The position numbers and the translations under genes are program-made. The notes beneath the pieces were generated by a model. That model had not been told where the DNA came from and made no database searches. It was given only the letters and a program-made list of their open reading frames with translations. Source: Clostridia bacterium (lineage in GTDB: Bacteria; Bacillota; Clostridia; Oscillospirales; Acutalibacteraceae). Taken from it: a stretch of 64,000 nt of DNA. Below, piece by piece: positions 25,380 through 34,213 of the stretch (its first letter is position 1; each line of letters begins with the position of its first letter). The DNA is taken from NCBI GenBank assembly GCA_017473435.1, contig JAFULG010000003.1, positions 1 to 64,000 of the forward strand. Reading direction: 5' to 3'.

Positions 25380-26810
25380 ATGGATACCGTGATTTTAAAA
25401 AAATCCTCTCTTGCACCCCGTCCTTTTGAAGGATGGGGTACAAGTCTTTGCTGGTGGGCTCACCGTCTCGGCTATGACGACGGGTTAAGTCAAAAAAGCG
25501 CCGAGCTTTTTTATTCAAAAGAAGGACTCGGACTTAATATAATGCGATATAACATCGGTGGCGGAGATGACCCGACGCATAATCATATCACCCGTACCGA
25601 CTCAAAAATCCCCGGTTGGGTTAAGCTGAATAAAAAGGGAGAAAAAATCTTCACTCCCGACGCTGACAAAAATCAACTTAATGTATTACGCCGTTGCATA
25701 GCAGCCACAGAAAACGGGGCTTTTGTAGAAGCTTTTTCAAATTCACCGCCTTATTTTATGACAGTAAGCGGCTGTTCAAGCGGTAGCCGCAACGCAGTCA
25801 GTGACAACCTCAAAGCTGAATGTGTTGACGAGTTTGCCGCATATCTTTCCGATGTGTGCGAGTATATGGAAAAGCAAATGAACATCAGAATTGACAGCCT
25901 TGCCGCTATGAATGAACCCAACACCGACTATTGGAGACAGTATTCACCAAAACAGGAGGGTTGCCACTTTGACGCAGGTGAAAGTCAGAACCGAATCCTT
26001 ATTGCAACGAGTAAAGCAATGAAGGAAAGAGGACTTTCCCATACACACATTACCGCAAGTGACGAAACCAACTGTCAGCTACAGCTTCTTGCCTGTAAAA
26101 AATTCAGCAAAGAAACATGGAGTCACATTGACCGCATAAGTGTTCACACCTATTCAAGAGCGTGGAAGCGGCTCGGCGACTATGCGATAAGGCACAATAT
26201 TCCTCTTTGGATGGCGGAAACCGACTGGAGTCACAGTGTAAAAAGCTGTAAAAACGGTATGGGACCGGGGCTGTGGTTCGGGAAAAAAATCATTCAGGAT
26301 TTAACCCTTCTGTCTCCTCAGGCTTGGATAATGTGGCAGGTTATCGGCTCATATACGGGCAGCGAGCCCTTTGACGGAAACTATGACGGACCTCAGACAG
26401 ATATGACTAAGGGCTTCTGGGGTGTTGCAAGCTGTGATTTCGACAAAAAAGAAATTCTGCTTTCACAGAAATATTATTGCTTCGGGCAGTTTACCCGTTA
26501 TATCCGTCCCGGTATGACCGTGCTTCCCATTGACAAGCTCACCGCAGGCGCTTATAATAAAAACGACGGCAGTCTTGTTATCGTTGCTGTAAATGACAGA
26601 TCACGGGAAAGAAAGCTTTCTCTTGACCTCAAGGAGATCTCATCCGGAGGTGAATTTGAGGTTATCCGCACAAGCGGCAGCCTTGAAGAGGGTGAGCATT
26701 GGACAAAACTTGACAGCATAAGCACAGACTGTACTGTCCTCAACACAAGTCTTAAGCCCTACAGTATAACAACATTCATCAGCAAGACAGGATTCCGTTC
26801 TCTGTCTTGA
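25380..26810 (+). CDS. Glycoside hydrolase family 30
   Basis: A 476-residue GH30-type enzyme, probably in the endo-beta-1,6-galactanase-like subgroup. FEGWGTSLCWWAHRLG near the N-terminus, the acid/base Glu179 in AAMNEPNT, and the nucleophile Glu280 in LWMAETDW are visible; a small beta domain follows. No signal peptide. The ATG lies 2 nt after the ACT gene stop and has no Shine-Dalgarno, so translation probably depends on coupling. The araD gene 18 nt downstream points to galactan or arabinogalactan breakdown. Confidence 0.85.
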   Translation: MDTVILKKSSLAPRPFEGWGTSLCWWAHRLGYDDGLSQKSAELFYSKEGLGLNIMRYNIGGGDDPTHNHITRTDSKIPGWVKLNKKGEKIFTPDADKNQLNVLRRCIAATENGAFVEAFSNSPPYFMTVSGCSSGSRNAVSDNLKAECVDEFAAYLSDVCEYMEKQMNIRIDSLAAMNEPNTDYWRQYSPKQEGCHFDAGESQNRILIATSKAMKERGLSHTHITASDETNCQLQLLACKKFSKETWSHIDRISVHTYSRAWKRLGDYAIRHNIPLWMAETDWSHSVKSCKNGMGPGLWFGKKIIQDLTLLSPQAWIMWQVIGSYTGSEPFDGNYDGPQTDMTKGFWGVASCDFDKKEILLSQKYYCFGQFTRYIRPGMTVLPIDKLTAGAYNKNDGSLVIVAVNDRSRERKLSLDLKEISSGGEFEVIRTSGSLEEGEHWTKLDSISTDCTVLNTSLKPYSITTFISKTGFRSLS

Positions 26811-26828
26811 TCAAAGGAGAGAAAAACT

Positions 26829-27521
26829 ATGCTCGAACAACTCAAACAGGAAGTTCTTGAAGCTAACTTAAGCTTACCCCGATATAACCTTGTTACCTTT
26901 ACCTGGGGTAACGTGAGCGGCATTGACCGTGAAAAGAGACTTATCGTTATCAAACCAAGCGGTGTTGAATACGATGTTATGACTGCCGACGATATGGTGG
27001 TTGTTGACCTTAACGGCAACATTGTTGAAGGAAAGCTCAACCCCTCATCGGATACACCGACACATATTGAGCTTTATAAGGCTTTCCCGGAGCTTGGCGG
27101 TGTAATCCACACCCACTCTCCCTGGGCAACCTCATGGGCTCAGGCGGGAAGAGCAATCCCTGCCTACGGCACAACCCATGCAGACTATTTTTACGGTGCA
27201 ATTCCCTGTACCCGTCAGCTGACACCCGAAGAGATTGAAACCGCTTATGAAAAAGAAACAGGAACGGTAATCATCGAAGCCTTTGACGGCATTGATCCTA
27301 TGGCAGTCCCCGGTGTTGTTGTTTACAAGCACGGTCCCTTTGCCTGGGGTAAAAATCCCAAGGAAGCCGTACACAACGCTGTTGTTATGGAGACCGTTGC
27401 GAATATGGCTTACCATGCCGAACAGCTCAATCCTGCAAAGGAACCCATTGAGCAGTATCTGCTTGACAAGCATTATATGAGAAAGCACGGCCCGAACGCC
27501 TACTACGGACAGAAAAAGTAA
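26829..27521 (+). CDS. araD: L-ribulose-5-phosphate 4-epimerase
   Basis: A 230-residue class II aldolase-type epimerase very close to E. coli AraD in pattern: [31 protein letters not shown], zinc ligands in HTHS (94, 96) and a later His, [16 protein letters not shown], and the [18 protein letters not shown] end. It converts L-ribulose-5-phosphate to D-xylulose-5-phosphate for the pentose phosphate pathway. No araA or araB is nearby; the GH30 gene just upstream may supply arabinose-containing oligosaccharides. Confidence 0.95.
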   Translation: MLEQLKQEVLEANLSLPRYNLVTFTWGNVSGIDREKRLIVIKPSGVEYDVMTADDMVVVDLNGNIVEGKLNPSSDTPTHIELYKAFPELGGVIHTHSPWATSWAQAGRAIPAYGTTHADYFYGAIPCTRQLTPEEIETAYEKETGTVIIEAFDGIDPMAVPGVVVYKHGPFAWGKNPKEAVHNAVVMETVANMAYHAEQLNPAKEPIEQYLLDKHYMRKHGPNAYYGQKK

Positions 27522-27528
27522 AACAAGC

Positions 27529-27571
27529 AAAGTTCTTTGGTTATTTCTTACAAGAAAGAACGCCCGACCGA
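27529..27571 (+). repeat. Family A 3'-end repeat, copy A2
   Basis: AAAGTTCTTTGG, TTATTTCTTACAAGAAAGAA palindrome, CGCCCGACCG; starts 7 nt after the araD stop. Confidence 0.8.
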
Positions 27572-27593
27572 TGTTATCATAATAAAACACCCT

Positions 27594-27637
27594 CGCCGTC
27601 AGATTTTGAAGCAAACCCTGACGGCGTTTATTTTTTT
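27594..27637 (+). terminator. Terminator of the araD transcript
   Basis: CGCCGTCAG / CTGACGGCG stem followed by TTTATTTTTTTC. Confidence 0.85.
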
Positions 27638-27836
27638 CTTTAAAGAATAATATTTTCATCCGTAGCCGCTGTTGATATCCTCTATGCCGCCATAGCCCAC
27701 TTTAACTTCTCACTAATGTAAATTTTCAACATATATTTTTTAATTTTTGCCCTATAATTGGGCATACTTTTATTGACCCACGCAAACCTTTGTGATATAA
27801 TAACTTCGTAAATTTAATAAAAAGAGGGAATAGCAA
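27638..27836 (+). other. Intergenic region upstream of pflB
   Basis: Holds a small palindrome TGCCC-tataatt-GGGCA near 27748 of unknown role and the promoter below. No further gene is seen. Confidence 0.5.
27773..27801 (+). promoter_or_regulatory. Promoter of the pfl operon
   Basis: TTGACC, 17-nt spacer, TATAAT, 35 nt before the ATG. Confidence 0.75.
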
Positions 27837-29957
27837 ATGAATTTTTATGAAGAATGGGCAGGCTTCGAAGAAGGAACCTGGTCAAAAGAAATCAATATCA
27901 GAAGCTTTATAAGACACAATTTCACTCCCTATGAAGGCAACGAGGATTTCCTCGAGGGTCCCACAAAGGACACAAACGACTTATGGGAGCAGGTACTCGA
28001 CCTGACAAAGCAGGAAAGAGAAGCAGGCGGCGTTCTTGATATGGACACCTCTGTTATTTCAACAATTACATCACACGGAGCAGGCTATCTCAATAAAGAA
28101 AAGGAAAAGATCGTCGGCTTCCAGACCGACAAGCCCTTCAAGCGCGCTCTTATGCCCTACGGCGGTATCCGTATGGCTGAAAAGGCATGTGCAGATAACG
28201 GCTACCAGATCGATCCCGAAGTTAAGGAATTCTTCACAACTCACAGAAAGACCCATAACGCCGGTGTCTTCGACGCTTACACTCCCGAAATGAGAGCTTG
28301 CCGTTCAAGCCACATCATCACCGGTCTTCCCGATGCCTACGGACGCGGCAGAATCATCGGTGACTACAGAAGAGTTGCTCTTTACGGTGTTGACCGCCTT
28401 ATCATGGACAAGAAGGAGCAGAAGGAAACCACAAGAAGTGCTATGTACTCTCAGGTTATCCGCGACAGAGAAGAGCTTTCAGAGCAAATCCGTGCCCTTG
28501 AAGACCTCAAGAAGATGGCAATGAGCTACGGCTTTGATATTTCAAGACCCGCAAAGGATACAAAGGAAGCTATTCAGTGGCTCTACTTCGGTTACCTCGC
28601 AGCTGTAAAGGAACAGAACGGCGCTGCAATGAGCCTTGGCAGAACCTCAACCTTCCTTGATATCTATTCAGAAAGAGATATCAAAAACGGCGTTTACACC
28701 GAATCAGAAATTCAGGAAATGGTTGACCATTTCATCATGAAGCTCCGTCTTATCAAGTTTGCACGTACTCCCGAGTACAACGCACTCTTCTCAGGCGACC
28801 CCCAGTGGGTAACAGAATCAATCGGCGGTGTTGCAATCGACGGCAGACCTCTTGTTACAAAGATGTCCTACCGTTACCTTCACACCCTTGAAAATCTCGG
28901 TGCAGCTCCCGAGCCCAACCTCACAGTTCTCTGGTCAGTAAAGCTTCCCGATAACTTCAAGCGCTTCTGCGCAAGACTTTCAATCGAGACATCCTCAATC
29001 CAGTACGAGAACGACGACCTTATGCGTTTCACTCACGGTGATGACTACGCAATTGCTTGCTGCGTTTCATCAATGAGAGTAGGTAAGGAAATGCAGTTCT
29101 TCGGTGCAAGAGCTAACCTTGCAAAATGTCTTCTTTACGCTATCAACGGCGGTGTTGACGAAATTTCAGGTAAGCAGGTTGCTCCCGAATACAGACCCAT
29201 CACAAGCGAATATCTCGACTACGATGAGGTTATGAAGCGTTACGACGAAATGATGAAGTGGCTTGCAGGCGTTTATGTAAACACACTTAACATCATCCAC
29301 TATATGCACGATAAGTACTGCTACGAAAAAATCCAGATGGCTCTTCACGATAAGAAGGTTACACGCTGGTTCGCAACAGGTATCGCAGGTCTTTCAGTTG
29401 TTGCTGACTCACTTTCAGCTATCAAGTATGCCAAGGTTAAGGTTATCCGTAACGAGCAGGGCATCGCAACTGACTACGAAGTAGAAGGCGACTTCCCCAA
29501 GTACGGCAACGACGATGACCGCGTTGACTCCATCGCTTACAATGTTGTTCACCGCTTCATGGAGCACATCAGAAAGAACCACACCTACCGTGACAGTATT
29601 CCCACAACATCAATTCTTACAATCACATCAAACGTTGTTTACGGTAAGAATACCGGCGCAACTCCCGACGGCAGAAAGAAGGGCGAAGCATTCGCTCCCG
29701 GTGCTAACCCCATGCACAGACGTGATACTCACGGCGCAGTTGCTTCACTTGCTTCTGTTGCAAAGCTTCCCTTCATTGATGCTCAGGACGGTATTTCAAA
29801 TACCTTCTCAATCATCCCCGGTGCGCTCGGTAAGGACGATCAGATTTTCGCAGGTGACATCGACGTAGACCTTGACTGTGCAGGCGGAGCTTGCTTCTCA
29901 CCCACACTTTTCGAAGGTCTTGACGGTGAAATTGACGAAACCGGCGACAACAGATAA
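27837..29957 (+). CDS. pflB: Formate C-acetyltransferase catalytic body without the glycyl-radical domain
   Basis: A 706-residue pyruvate formate-lyase. The barrel and the active-site pair Cys408-Cys409 ([11 protein letters not shown]) are present, as are [10 protein letters not shown] and [20 protein letters not shown]. At the point where E. coli PflB (about 760 residues) would run on into its glycyl-radical domain, this protein instead has an acidic 35-residue tail and a stop. The missing domain is encoded separately 34 nt downstream with its own AAAGGAGG. The enzyme converts pyruvate plus CoA to acetyl-CoA and formate. The clean stop, new ribosome binding site, and coherent tail argue for a true split rather than a frameshift. 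Confidence 0.93.
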   Translation: MNFYEEWAGFEEGTWSKEINIRSFIRHNFTPYEGNEDFLEGPTKDTNDLWEQVLDLTKQEREAGGVLDMDTSVISTITSHGAGYLNKEKEKIVGFQTDKPFKRALMPYGGIRMAEKACADNGYQIDPEVKEFFTTHRKTHNAGVFDAYTPEMRACRSSHIITGLPDAYGRGRIIGDYRRVALYGVDRLIMDKKEQKETTRSAMYSQVIRDREELSEQIRALEDLKKMAMSYGFDISRPAKDTKEAIQWLYFGYLAAVKEQNGAAMSLGRTSTFLDIYSERDIKNGVYTESEIQEMVDHFIMKLRLIKFARTPEYNALFSGDPQWVTESIGGVAIDGRPLVTKMSYRYLHTLENLGAAPEPNLTVLWSVKLPDNFKRFCARLSIETSSIQYENDDLMRFTHGDDYAIACCVSSMRVGKEMQFFGARANLAKCLLYAINGGVDEISGKQVAPEYRPITSEYLDYDEVMKRYDEMMKWLAGVYVNTLNIIHYMHDKYCYEKIQMALHDKKVTRWFATGIAGLSVVADSLSAIKYAKVKVIRNEQGIATDYEVEGDFPKYGNDDDRVDSIAYNVVHRFMEHIRKNHTYRDSIPTTSILTITSNVVYGKNTGATPDGRKKGEAFAPGANPMHRRDTHGAVASLASVAKLPFIDAQDGISNTFSIIPGALGKDDQIFAGDIDVDLDCAGGACFSPTLFEGLDGEIDETGDNR

Positions 29958-29991
29958 ATCAAAATCAAAATTTCCAAAGGAGGAAACTAAA

Positions 29992-30234
29992 ATGGCAGCT
30001 AACCAGAATCAGATAGACAACCTCGTTTCCCTTCTTGACGGTTATGTTCAGAAGGGTGGACATCACCTTAACGTTAACGTGTTTACAAAAGAAACACTCC
30101 TTGACGCTCAGGCTCATCCCGAAAAGTATCCCCAGCTTACCGTACGTGTAAGCGGCTACGCAGTTAACTTCATCAAGCTTACAAAGGAACAGCAGGACGA
30201 GGTTATCTCAAGAACCTTCCATAACGAAATATAA
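29992..30234 (+). CDS. Stand-alone glycyl-radical domain of pyruvate formate-lyase (GrcA/YfiD-like)
   Basis: An 80-residue protein equal to the C-terminal end of Pfl[37 protein letters not shown] with the radical Gly55, and [14 protein letters not shown]. It supplies the glycyl radical in trans to the 706-residue body, as the phage/E. coli YfiD-type spare domain can for damaged PFL. Here it appears to be the only source. It lies between pflB and the activase gene, preceded by AAAGGAGG. Confidence 0.92.
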   Translation: MAANQNQIDNLVSLLDGYVQKGGHHLNVNVFTKETLLDAQAHPEKYPQLTVRVSGYAVNFIKLTKEQQDEVISRTFHNEI

Positions 30235-30239
30235 CAGCT

Positions 30240-30995
30240 ATGAAGGGTTTCATTCATTCCACAGAGAGCTTCGGCACAGTTGATGGGCCCGGCATACGCT
30301 TTGTAGTTTTTATGCAGGGCTGTCCTCTTCGTTGCCTTTACTGCCACAATCCCGACACCTGGGAGACAGGCACGGGTAAGGAAACAACCGCCGAGGAGCT
30401 TCTCACGGAATACAATAAAAACCGTGATTTCTACAAAAGAGGCGGCATCACCGTAACCGGTGGTGAGCCTCTTTTACAGCTTGATTTTGTAACTGAGCTT
30501 TTCAGAAAGGCAAAAGAGCAGAACATCCATACCTGCCTTGACACCTCAGGAATCACCTTCAACAAGGAAAACACAAGCATTAAGGAAAGCTTTGACGAGC
30601 TTGTTAAATATACTGACCTTGTAATGCTCGACATTAAACACATTGATCCCGAAAAGCATAAGTCGCTTACCGGCTCACCCAACAAAAATGTTCTCAGCTT
30701 TGCCGAATACTTAAACGAAAAGGGTATTCCTCTCTGGATAAGACACGTTGTTGTAAAGGGTTACACCGACGACAAGGATGACCTTAAGCGCCTTGGCAGA
30801 TATCTTGCCCATCTCAACAATCTAAAGGCACTTGACGTGCTGCCTTATCACACAATGGGCGTGAATAAGTATAAGGAGCTTGGTTTAAGCTATCCACTTG
30901 AGGGTCTGGAAGCACTTACAATGCAGGAAGCGGTCAAAGCAAAAAGCTATATTATGGAAGGCTTTCGTGATGAAAGGCCAAGGGTAAAAAAATGA
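30240..30995 (+). CDS. pflA: Pyruvate formate-lyase activating enzyme (radical SAM)
   Basis: A 251-residue radical SAM enzyme. The [4Fe-4S] cluster ligands are Cys28, Cys32, and Cys35 in GCPLRCLYCHNPD; VTGGEPLLQ and VMLDIKH follow. It abstracts H from the glycine of the separate radical domain. The ATG lies 5 nt after the stop of that gene and has no clear Shine-Dalgarno, so translation is likely coupled. Its own stop overlaps the start of the next gene by 4 nt. Confidence 0.95.
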   Translation: MKGFIHSTESFGTVDGPGIRFVVFMQGCPLRCLYCHNPDTWETGTGKETTAEELLTEYNKNRDFYKRGGITVTGGEPLLQLDFVTELFRKAKEQNIHTCLDTSGITFNKENTSIKESFDELVKYTDLVMLDIKHIDPEKHKSLTGSPNKNVLSFAEYLNEKGIPLWIRHVVVKGYTDDKDDLKRLGRYLAHLNNLKALDVLPYHTMGVNKYKELGLSYPLEGLEALTMQEAVKAKSYIMEGFRDERPRVKK

Positions 30996-31897
30996 CAGAA
31001 AAGCTCAATAAACTTACAGAAGACAAAAAATCAACACTTTCAACAGTCAACTGCCGTGGATGTAGCGGCGGTGACTGTTTTCTTATACGCGGAAAAGATG
31101 TAAACATTCTGGTAGATTCAGGTTTTGCCTTCAGTGCACAGACAGCGGTGAAAGAAATCAAGTCTCACCTTAGCAATAAAAGCCTCGACTATCTTCTGCT
31201 CACCCACTCTCACTACGATCACGCAATGGGCGTACCTGCCTTCAGAAAGGCCTTTCCCGGACTTAAGGTTATCGGCAGCGAATACTGCAATTTTATTCTT
31301 ACAAAGCCGACTGCCCGTAAAAAAATGCAGGAAATGGACGACTTTGCCGCAAATGCCTACGGACACAAAAAAAGCAAGGATCTTACCGACGGGCTCTACT
31401 GTGACATTGTACTAAAGGACGGAGAAGAGCTTCAGCTTGGCGGCGAAAAAATCCGCGGAATATCTCTCCCCGGACACACAAAGTGCTGTATGGGATATCT
31501 TTTTACCGAGGAAGAAATGCTTGTTTCCTGCGAAACGCTGGGTATTATGGCTGACGGCAGCACAGTATTTCCCGGCTGTCTCATCGGCTACCGAATGACA
31601 ATCGATTCCATTAACAAAGTGCTTTCACTAAATTTGAAGGAATTGCTTATACCCCACAGCGGATACATTTACGGTGAAGATATCAAAAATTATCTTAACT
31701 CCTCGCTGAAATCAACCGATGACTGTAAATCTCTTATACTCGAAGCACACAGATCAGGCAAGGATTTCTACGGAATAGTGGAAGAGTACAAAAAGAAATA
31801 TTATTCTGAAAAAATATCACAAAGCTATCCTGAGCACGCTCTGATGGCGAATCTGAGTGCACAGATACCGATGTTTATAAAAGAAGCAGAAGAATAA
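30992..31897 (+). CDS. MBL-fold metallo-hydrolase
   Basis: A 301-residue metallo-beta-lactamase-fold protein. THSHYDHAMG (about 69-78) gives the first metal ligands, PGHTKCCMGYL a further His, and IPHSGYIYG a late His. It overlaps pflA by 4 nt (ATGA) and so belongs to the pfl operon; a link to acyl-CoA or thioester chemistry is possible but not shown. A degenerate family A repeat and a terminator follow. Confidence 0.85.
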   Translation: MTEKLNKLTEDKKSTLSTVNCRGCSGGDCFLIRGKDVNILVDSGFAFSAQTAVKEIKSHLSNKSLDYLLLTHSHYDHAMGVPAFRKAFPGLKVIGSEYCNFILTKPTARKKMQEMDDFAANAYGHKKSKDLTDGLYCDIVLKDGEELQLGGEKIRGISLPGHTKCCMGYLFTEEEMLVSCETLGIMADGSTVFPGCLIGYRMTIDSINKVLSLNLKELLIPHSGYIYGEDIKNYLNSSLKSTDDCKSLILEAHRSGKDFYGIVEEYKKKYYSEKISQSYPEHALMANLSAQIPMFIKEAEE

Positions 31898-31904
31898 ATA
31901 AAGA

Positions 31905-31953
31905 AAAATCTCCCGGTTACTTTTTTCAAGAAAATCACAGCCCCACGGCGAGG
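31905..31953 (+). repeat. Family A 3'-end repeat, copy A3 (degenerate)
   Basis: CCCGGTTACTTTTTTCAAGAAAATCAC then CCCCACGGCGAGGG, 8 nt after the stop of the MBL-fold gene. Confidence 0.6.
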
Positions 31954-31968
31954 GAAACAACAAGAGAT

Positions 31969-32006
31969 ACCGAACACTGACCTTAAAGGAAGTGTTCGGT
32001 TTTTTT
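31969..32006 (+). terminator. Terminator of the pfl operon
   Basis: ACCGAACACT / AGTGTTCGGT stem followed by eight T. Confidence 0.9.
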
Positions 32007-32126
32007 TACATATTTTTTCGTTCACGCTCTCATCGGTGATTTTTGTTCACAGTATGTTAATATGTTCTAATCGCAAAATATGATATCATACATATACATA
32101 TACATCACTTTAAAGGAGAGATCAGT

Positions 32127-33695
32127 GTGAAAAAATTAATTTGTCTCGTACTTACACTTATAATGGCATTAAGCTGTTTTTCCATTATCCCCTTTTCCGT
32201 TTCAGCTGCAAGCTTTAAAACGGAAAACGGTGTTCAGGTAGAAATGGCACCCTTCCTTTACAAATCAACTCTTTATCAGATGGAATTCCCCAGCCATCAA
32301 TCCTACGAAATCAAAGAAAAAAGCAACGAGGGAGACTATGCAATTTCCCGAGAAATCAACGACCTCGCATACACCTTTATATTCCCTGCCGGAACCACAA
32401 AAATAGAATGCAAGGTATCTCTCGACGGAGAAAATGACTGGCGAGGATTTACTGTTAACAGCACAAATCATCCTAACTACTGGGAAAAGGATGCTGACGG
32501 CAACGTTGACCTTACAAAGCCCTTGACCTTCAGACGTGATGAAATAACCGCTGAACGCGACGAATACGGCGTTTTATACAGAGATTTTCTTAAAGACAGA
32601 AACGCAGGCGGCTTCAGAGATTGTGACAAAATCAACTGGAGACTCACATACATCTGCAACTCAGAAGAAATCACAGAGTATTTTGACATAAAGCTTTACG
32701 ACTATGACAATTCTGAAAAGCAGCTTGTAAAAGCGGTAAACTTCAATGTTGCAGGTTTGCCCTTTGCGGCTCTTACCGGTGAAAACGTAGCAGCTAATCA
32801 GCAGGCAGCAGGTAAATATCTTTCACAGAACAGCTTTGACATTGTAGCTGTTCAGGAGGATTTCAACTATCACAACAATCTCATCGAAGGCATGGACGGA
32901 TTAAATTATATGACCAACCATCTCGGCAACATTCCCGGTGGCGACGGTCTTAATGTATTTACAAGGAATATGCCTGTTTACAACGAAAAGCGTGTTGCAT
33001 GGAAGGATTCCAGCGGTATTCTCTCAGACGGATCTGACGCTCTTACCCCCAAGGGCTTCATCTACACTGTTATTGATATCGGCAACGGCATTTATGTGGA
33101 CTTTTACAATTTACACTCCGATGCATACGGCGGAGCAGATTCAGTTGCTGCAAGAACAAGCCAGTTCAGACAGCTTGCCGAGTTCATCAAGGCGCGTTCC
33201 GCTGAAAACGACAGGCCTGTAATTGTAACAGGCGATTTCAACTATCACCTTCACTCCCGTGAGGACAACTATTCTCTTTACAACATCCTTTATGTTGAAT
33301 GCGGACTGAAGGATGCTTGGGTAGAATATCACAACAACGGCGACTACTTCAATATGCACGACTGGCACGCAACAGGTATTTCCTCATGGGGCAACTGGGA
33401 CTCTGTTGAAAGATTTATGTATAAGTCAGGTGGCGGTGTAGACCTTGTTGTAGAGGATTTCAGATACACCAACGTTAAAGATGACAGCGGAAAGGTAATC
33501 TCTGACCATGCAGCAGCTGAATGTGATTTTTCTTTCATCAAGACTGAGGACTTTATCCCCAACACTCAGGAGCTTCATACTGTAACTACCTCCGGAGACA
33601 GTTTTATTTACCGCATCACATGGATTCTGAAAGCTTTGCTTATGATTTTCTCAGACCTGAAAAATCTTCCCGAATTACTCAAAGAATTAGGCTAA
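32127..33695 (+). CDS. Secreted endonuclease/exonuclease/phosphatase-family protein
   Basis: A 522-residue exported protein starting at GTG (AAAGGAGAG upstream) with a signal peptide ending SVSA. Residues of about 30-200 form an unassigned beta-rich domain. From about 205 an EEP (DNase I-like) domain follows: NFNVAG, IVAVQEDF, VIVTGDFNYHLHS, and SDHAAAECDF carry the metal and catalytic residues. The C-terminus is an amphipathic helix (YRITWILKALLMIFSDLKNL) like those of the other secreted proteins. It may be an extracellular nuclease, sphingomyelinase-like, or phosphatase; sequence alone does not decide. Confidence 0.8.
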   Translation: MKKLICLVLTLIMALSCFSIIPFSVSAASFKTENGVQVEMAPFLYKSTLYQMEFPSHQSYEIKEKSNEGDYAISREINDLAYTFIFPAGTTKIECKVSLDGENDWRGFTVNSTNHPNYWEKDADGNVDLTKPLTFRRDEITAERDEYGVLYRDFLKDRNAGGFRDCDKINWRLTYICNSEEITEYFDIKLYDYDNSEKQLVKAVNFNVAGLPFAALTGENVAANQQAAGKYLSQNSFDIVAVQEDFNYHNNLIEGMDGLNYMTNHLGNIPGGDGLNVFTRNMPVYNEKRVAWKDSSGILSDGSDALTPKGFIYTVIDIGNGIYVDFYNLHSDAYGGADSVAARTSQFRQLAEFIKARSAENDRPVIVTGDFNYHLHSREDNYSLYNILYVECGLKDAWVEYHNNGDYFNMHDWHATGISSWGNWDSVERFMYKSGGGVDLVVEDFRYTNVKDDSGKVISDHAAAECDFSFIKTEDFIPNTQELHTVTTSGDSFIYRITWILKALLMIFSDLKNLPELLKELG

Positions 33696-33700
33696 AAAGC

Positions 33701-33750
33701 AAAGCTCTTTGATTCTTTCTTACAAGAAAGAACGGCTGCCCGCCGAGGGC
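33701..33750 (+). repeat. Family A 3'-end repeat, copy A4
   Basis: AAAGCTCTTTG, ATTCTTTCTTACAAGAAAGAA palindrome, CGGCTGCCCGCCGAGGGC; begins 5 nt after the stop codon. Confidence 0.75.
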
Positions 33751-33777
33751 ATAAAAAGAAAAAAAGCAATCTGATTA

Positions 33778-33806
33778 TTGACAAAGATTATTTTTTATTG
33801 TATACT
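33778..33806 (+). promoter_or_regulatory. Promoter of tRNA-Pro
   Basis: TTGACA, 17-nt spacer, TATACT. Confidence 0.75.
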
Positions 33807-33832
33807 TACGGGGTTGAAAAACAACCCCGTAA
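33806..33832 (+). promoter_or_regulatory. Inverted repeat at the tRNA-Pro transcription start
   Basis: TTACGGGGTTG / CAACCCCGTAA, a perfect 11-bp palindrome starting at the -10 and spanning the expected start site. Function unknown. Confidence 0.45.
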
Positions 33833-33836
33833 ACAT

Positions 33837-33913
33837 CGAGGCGTGGCGCAGTTTGGTAGCGCGCCTGCTTTGGGAGCAGGATGCCGCAGGTTCGAGTCCT
33901 GTCGCCTCGACCA
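33837..33913 (+). tRNA. tRNA-Pro (anticodon TGG), CCA encoded
   Basis: Cloverleaf read directly: acceptor CGAGGCG pairs with CGCCTCG, anticodon stem CCTGC/GCAGG encloses loop TTTGGGA with anticodon TGG, T-loop TTCGAGT, discriminator A and encoded CCA. A GAGA-loop terminator follows. Confidence 0.95.
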
Positions 33914-33916
33914 AAC

Positions 33917-33951
33917 AAAAATCCGTTCACGAGAGTGAGCGGATTTTTGTT
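33917..33951 (+). terminator. Terminator of tRNA-Pro
   Basis: AAAAATCCGTTCAC / GTGAGCGGATTTTT stem with GAGA loop, followed by GTTTG. Confidence 0.85.
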
Positions 33952-33953
33952 TG

Positions 33954-34139
33954 TATTATTAATTATTCATTATTCATTCGTGCAGAACGGATTTTTAATC
34001 CCTTAGTTATATTCAGGTTTATTGTATCACTTTGTAGGTTATCTGCCAAAATCGTCAAGACACGGAATTCAATGTTCCTTGTCTTATTTTTTATTCAAAA
34101 GCCATACCCCACTTTTACCGTGTTAGAAATACAAATAAA
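33954..34139. other. Non-coding stretch between tRNA-Pro and family B repeat
   Basis: A weak AAGACA/TGTCTT hairpin lies near 34055-34086; otherwise nothing recognisable is seen. Confidence 0.4.
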
Positions 34140-34202
34140 ACGAAGGGGGCTCTGCCCCCTTCACCCCTGCAAGCTTTTGTAAAAGCTTGACCAAAACTTT
34201 AC
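34140..34202 (-). repeat. Family B 3'-end repeat, copy B2
   Basis: Minus strand: AAAGTTTTGGT, CAAGCTTTTACAAAAGCTTG palindrome, CAGGGGTG, then hairpin GAAGGGGGC/GCCCCCTTC. Begins 12 nt after the stop of the metallophosphoesterase gene. Confidence 0.85.
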
Positions 34203-34213
34203 ACTTTATTACC

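Noticed and set aside
27837..30234. Reading the pflB/radical-domain break as a simple frameshift
   Set aside because: The body ends in a coherent acidic tail, and the second gene has a strong ribosome binding site and ATG; no single indel joins the two naturally at the expected junction.
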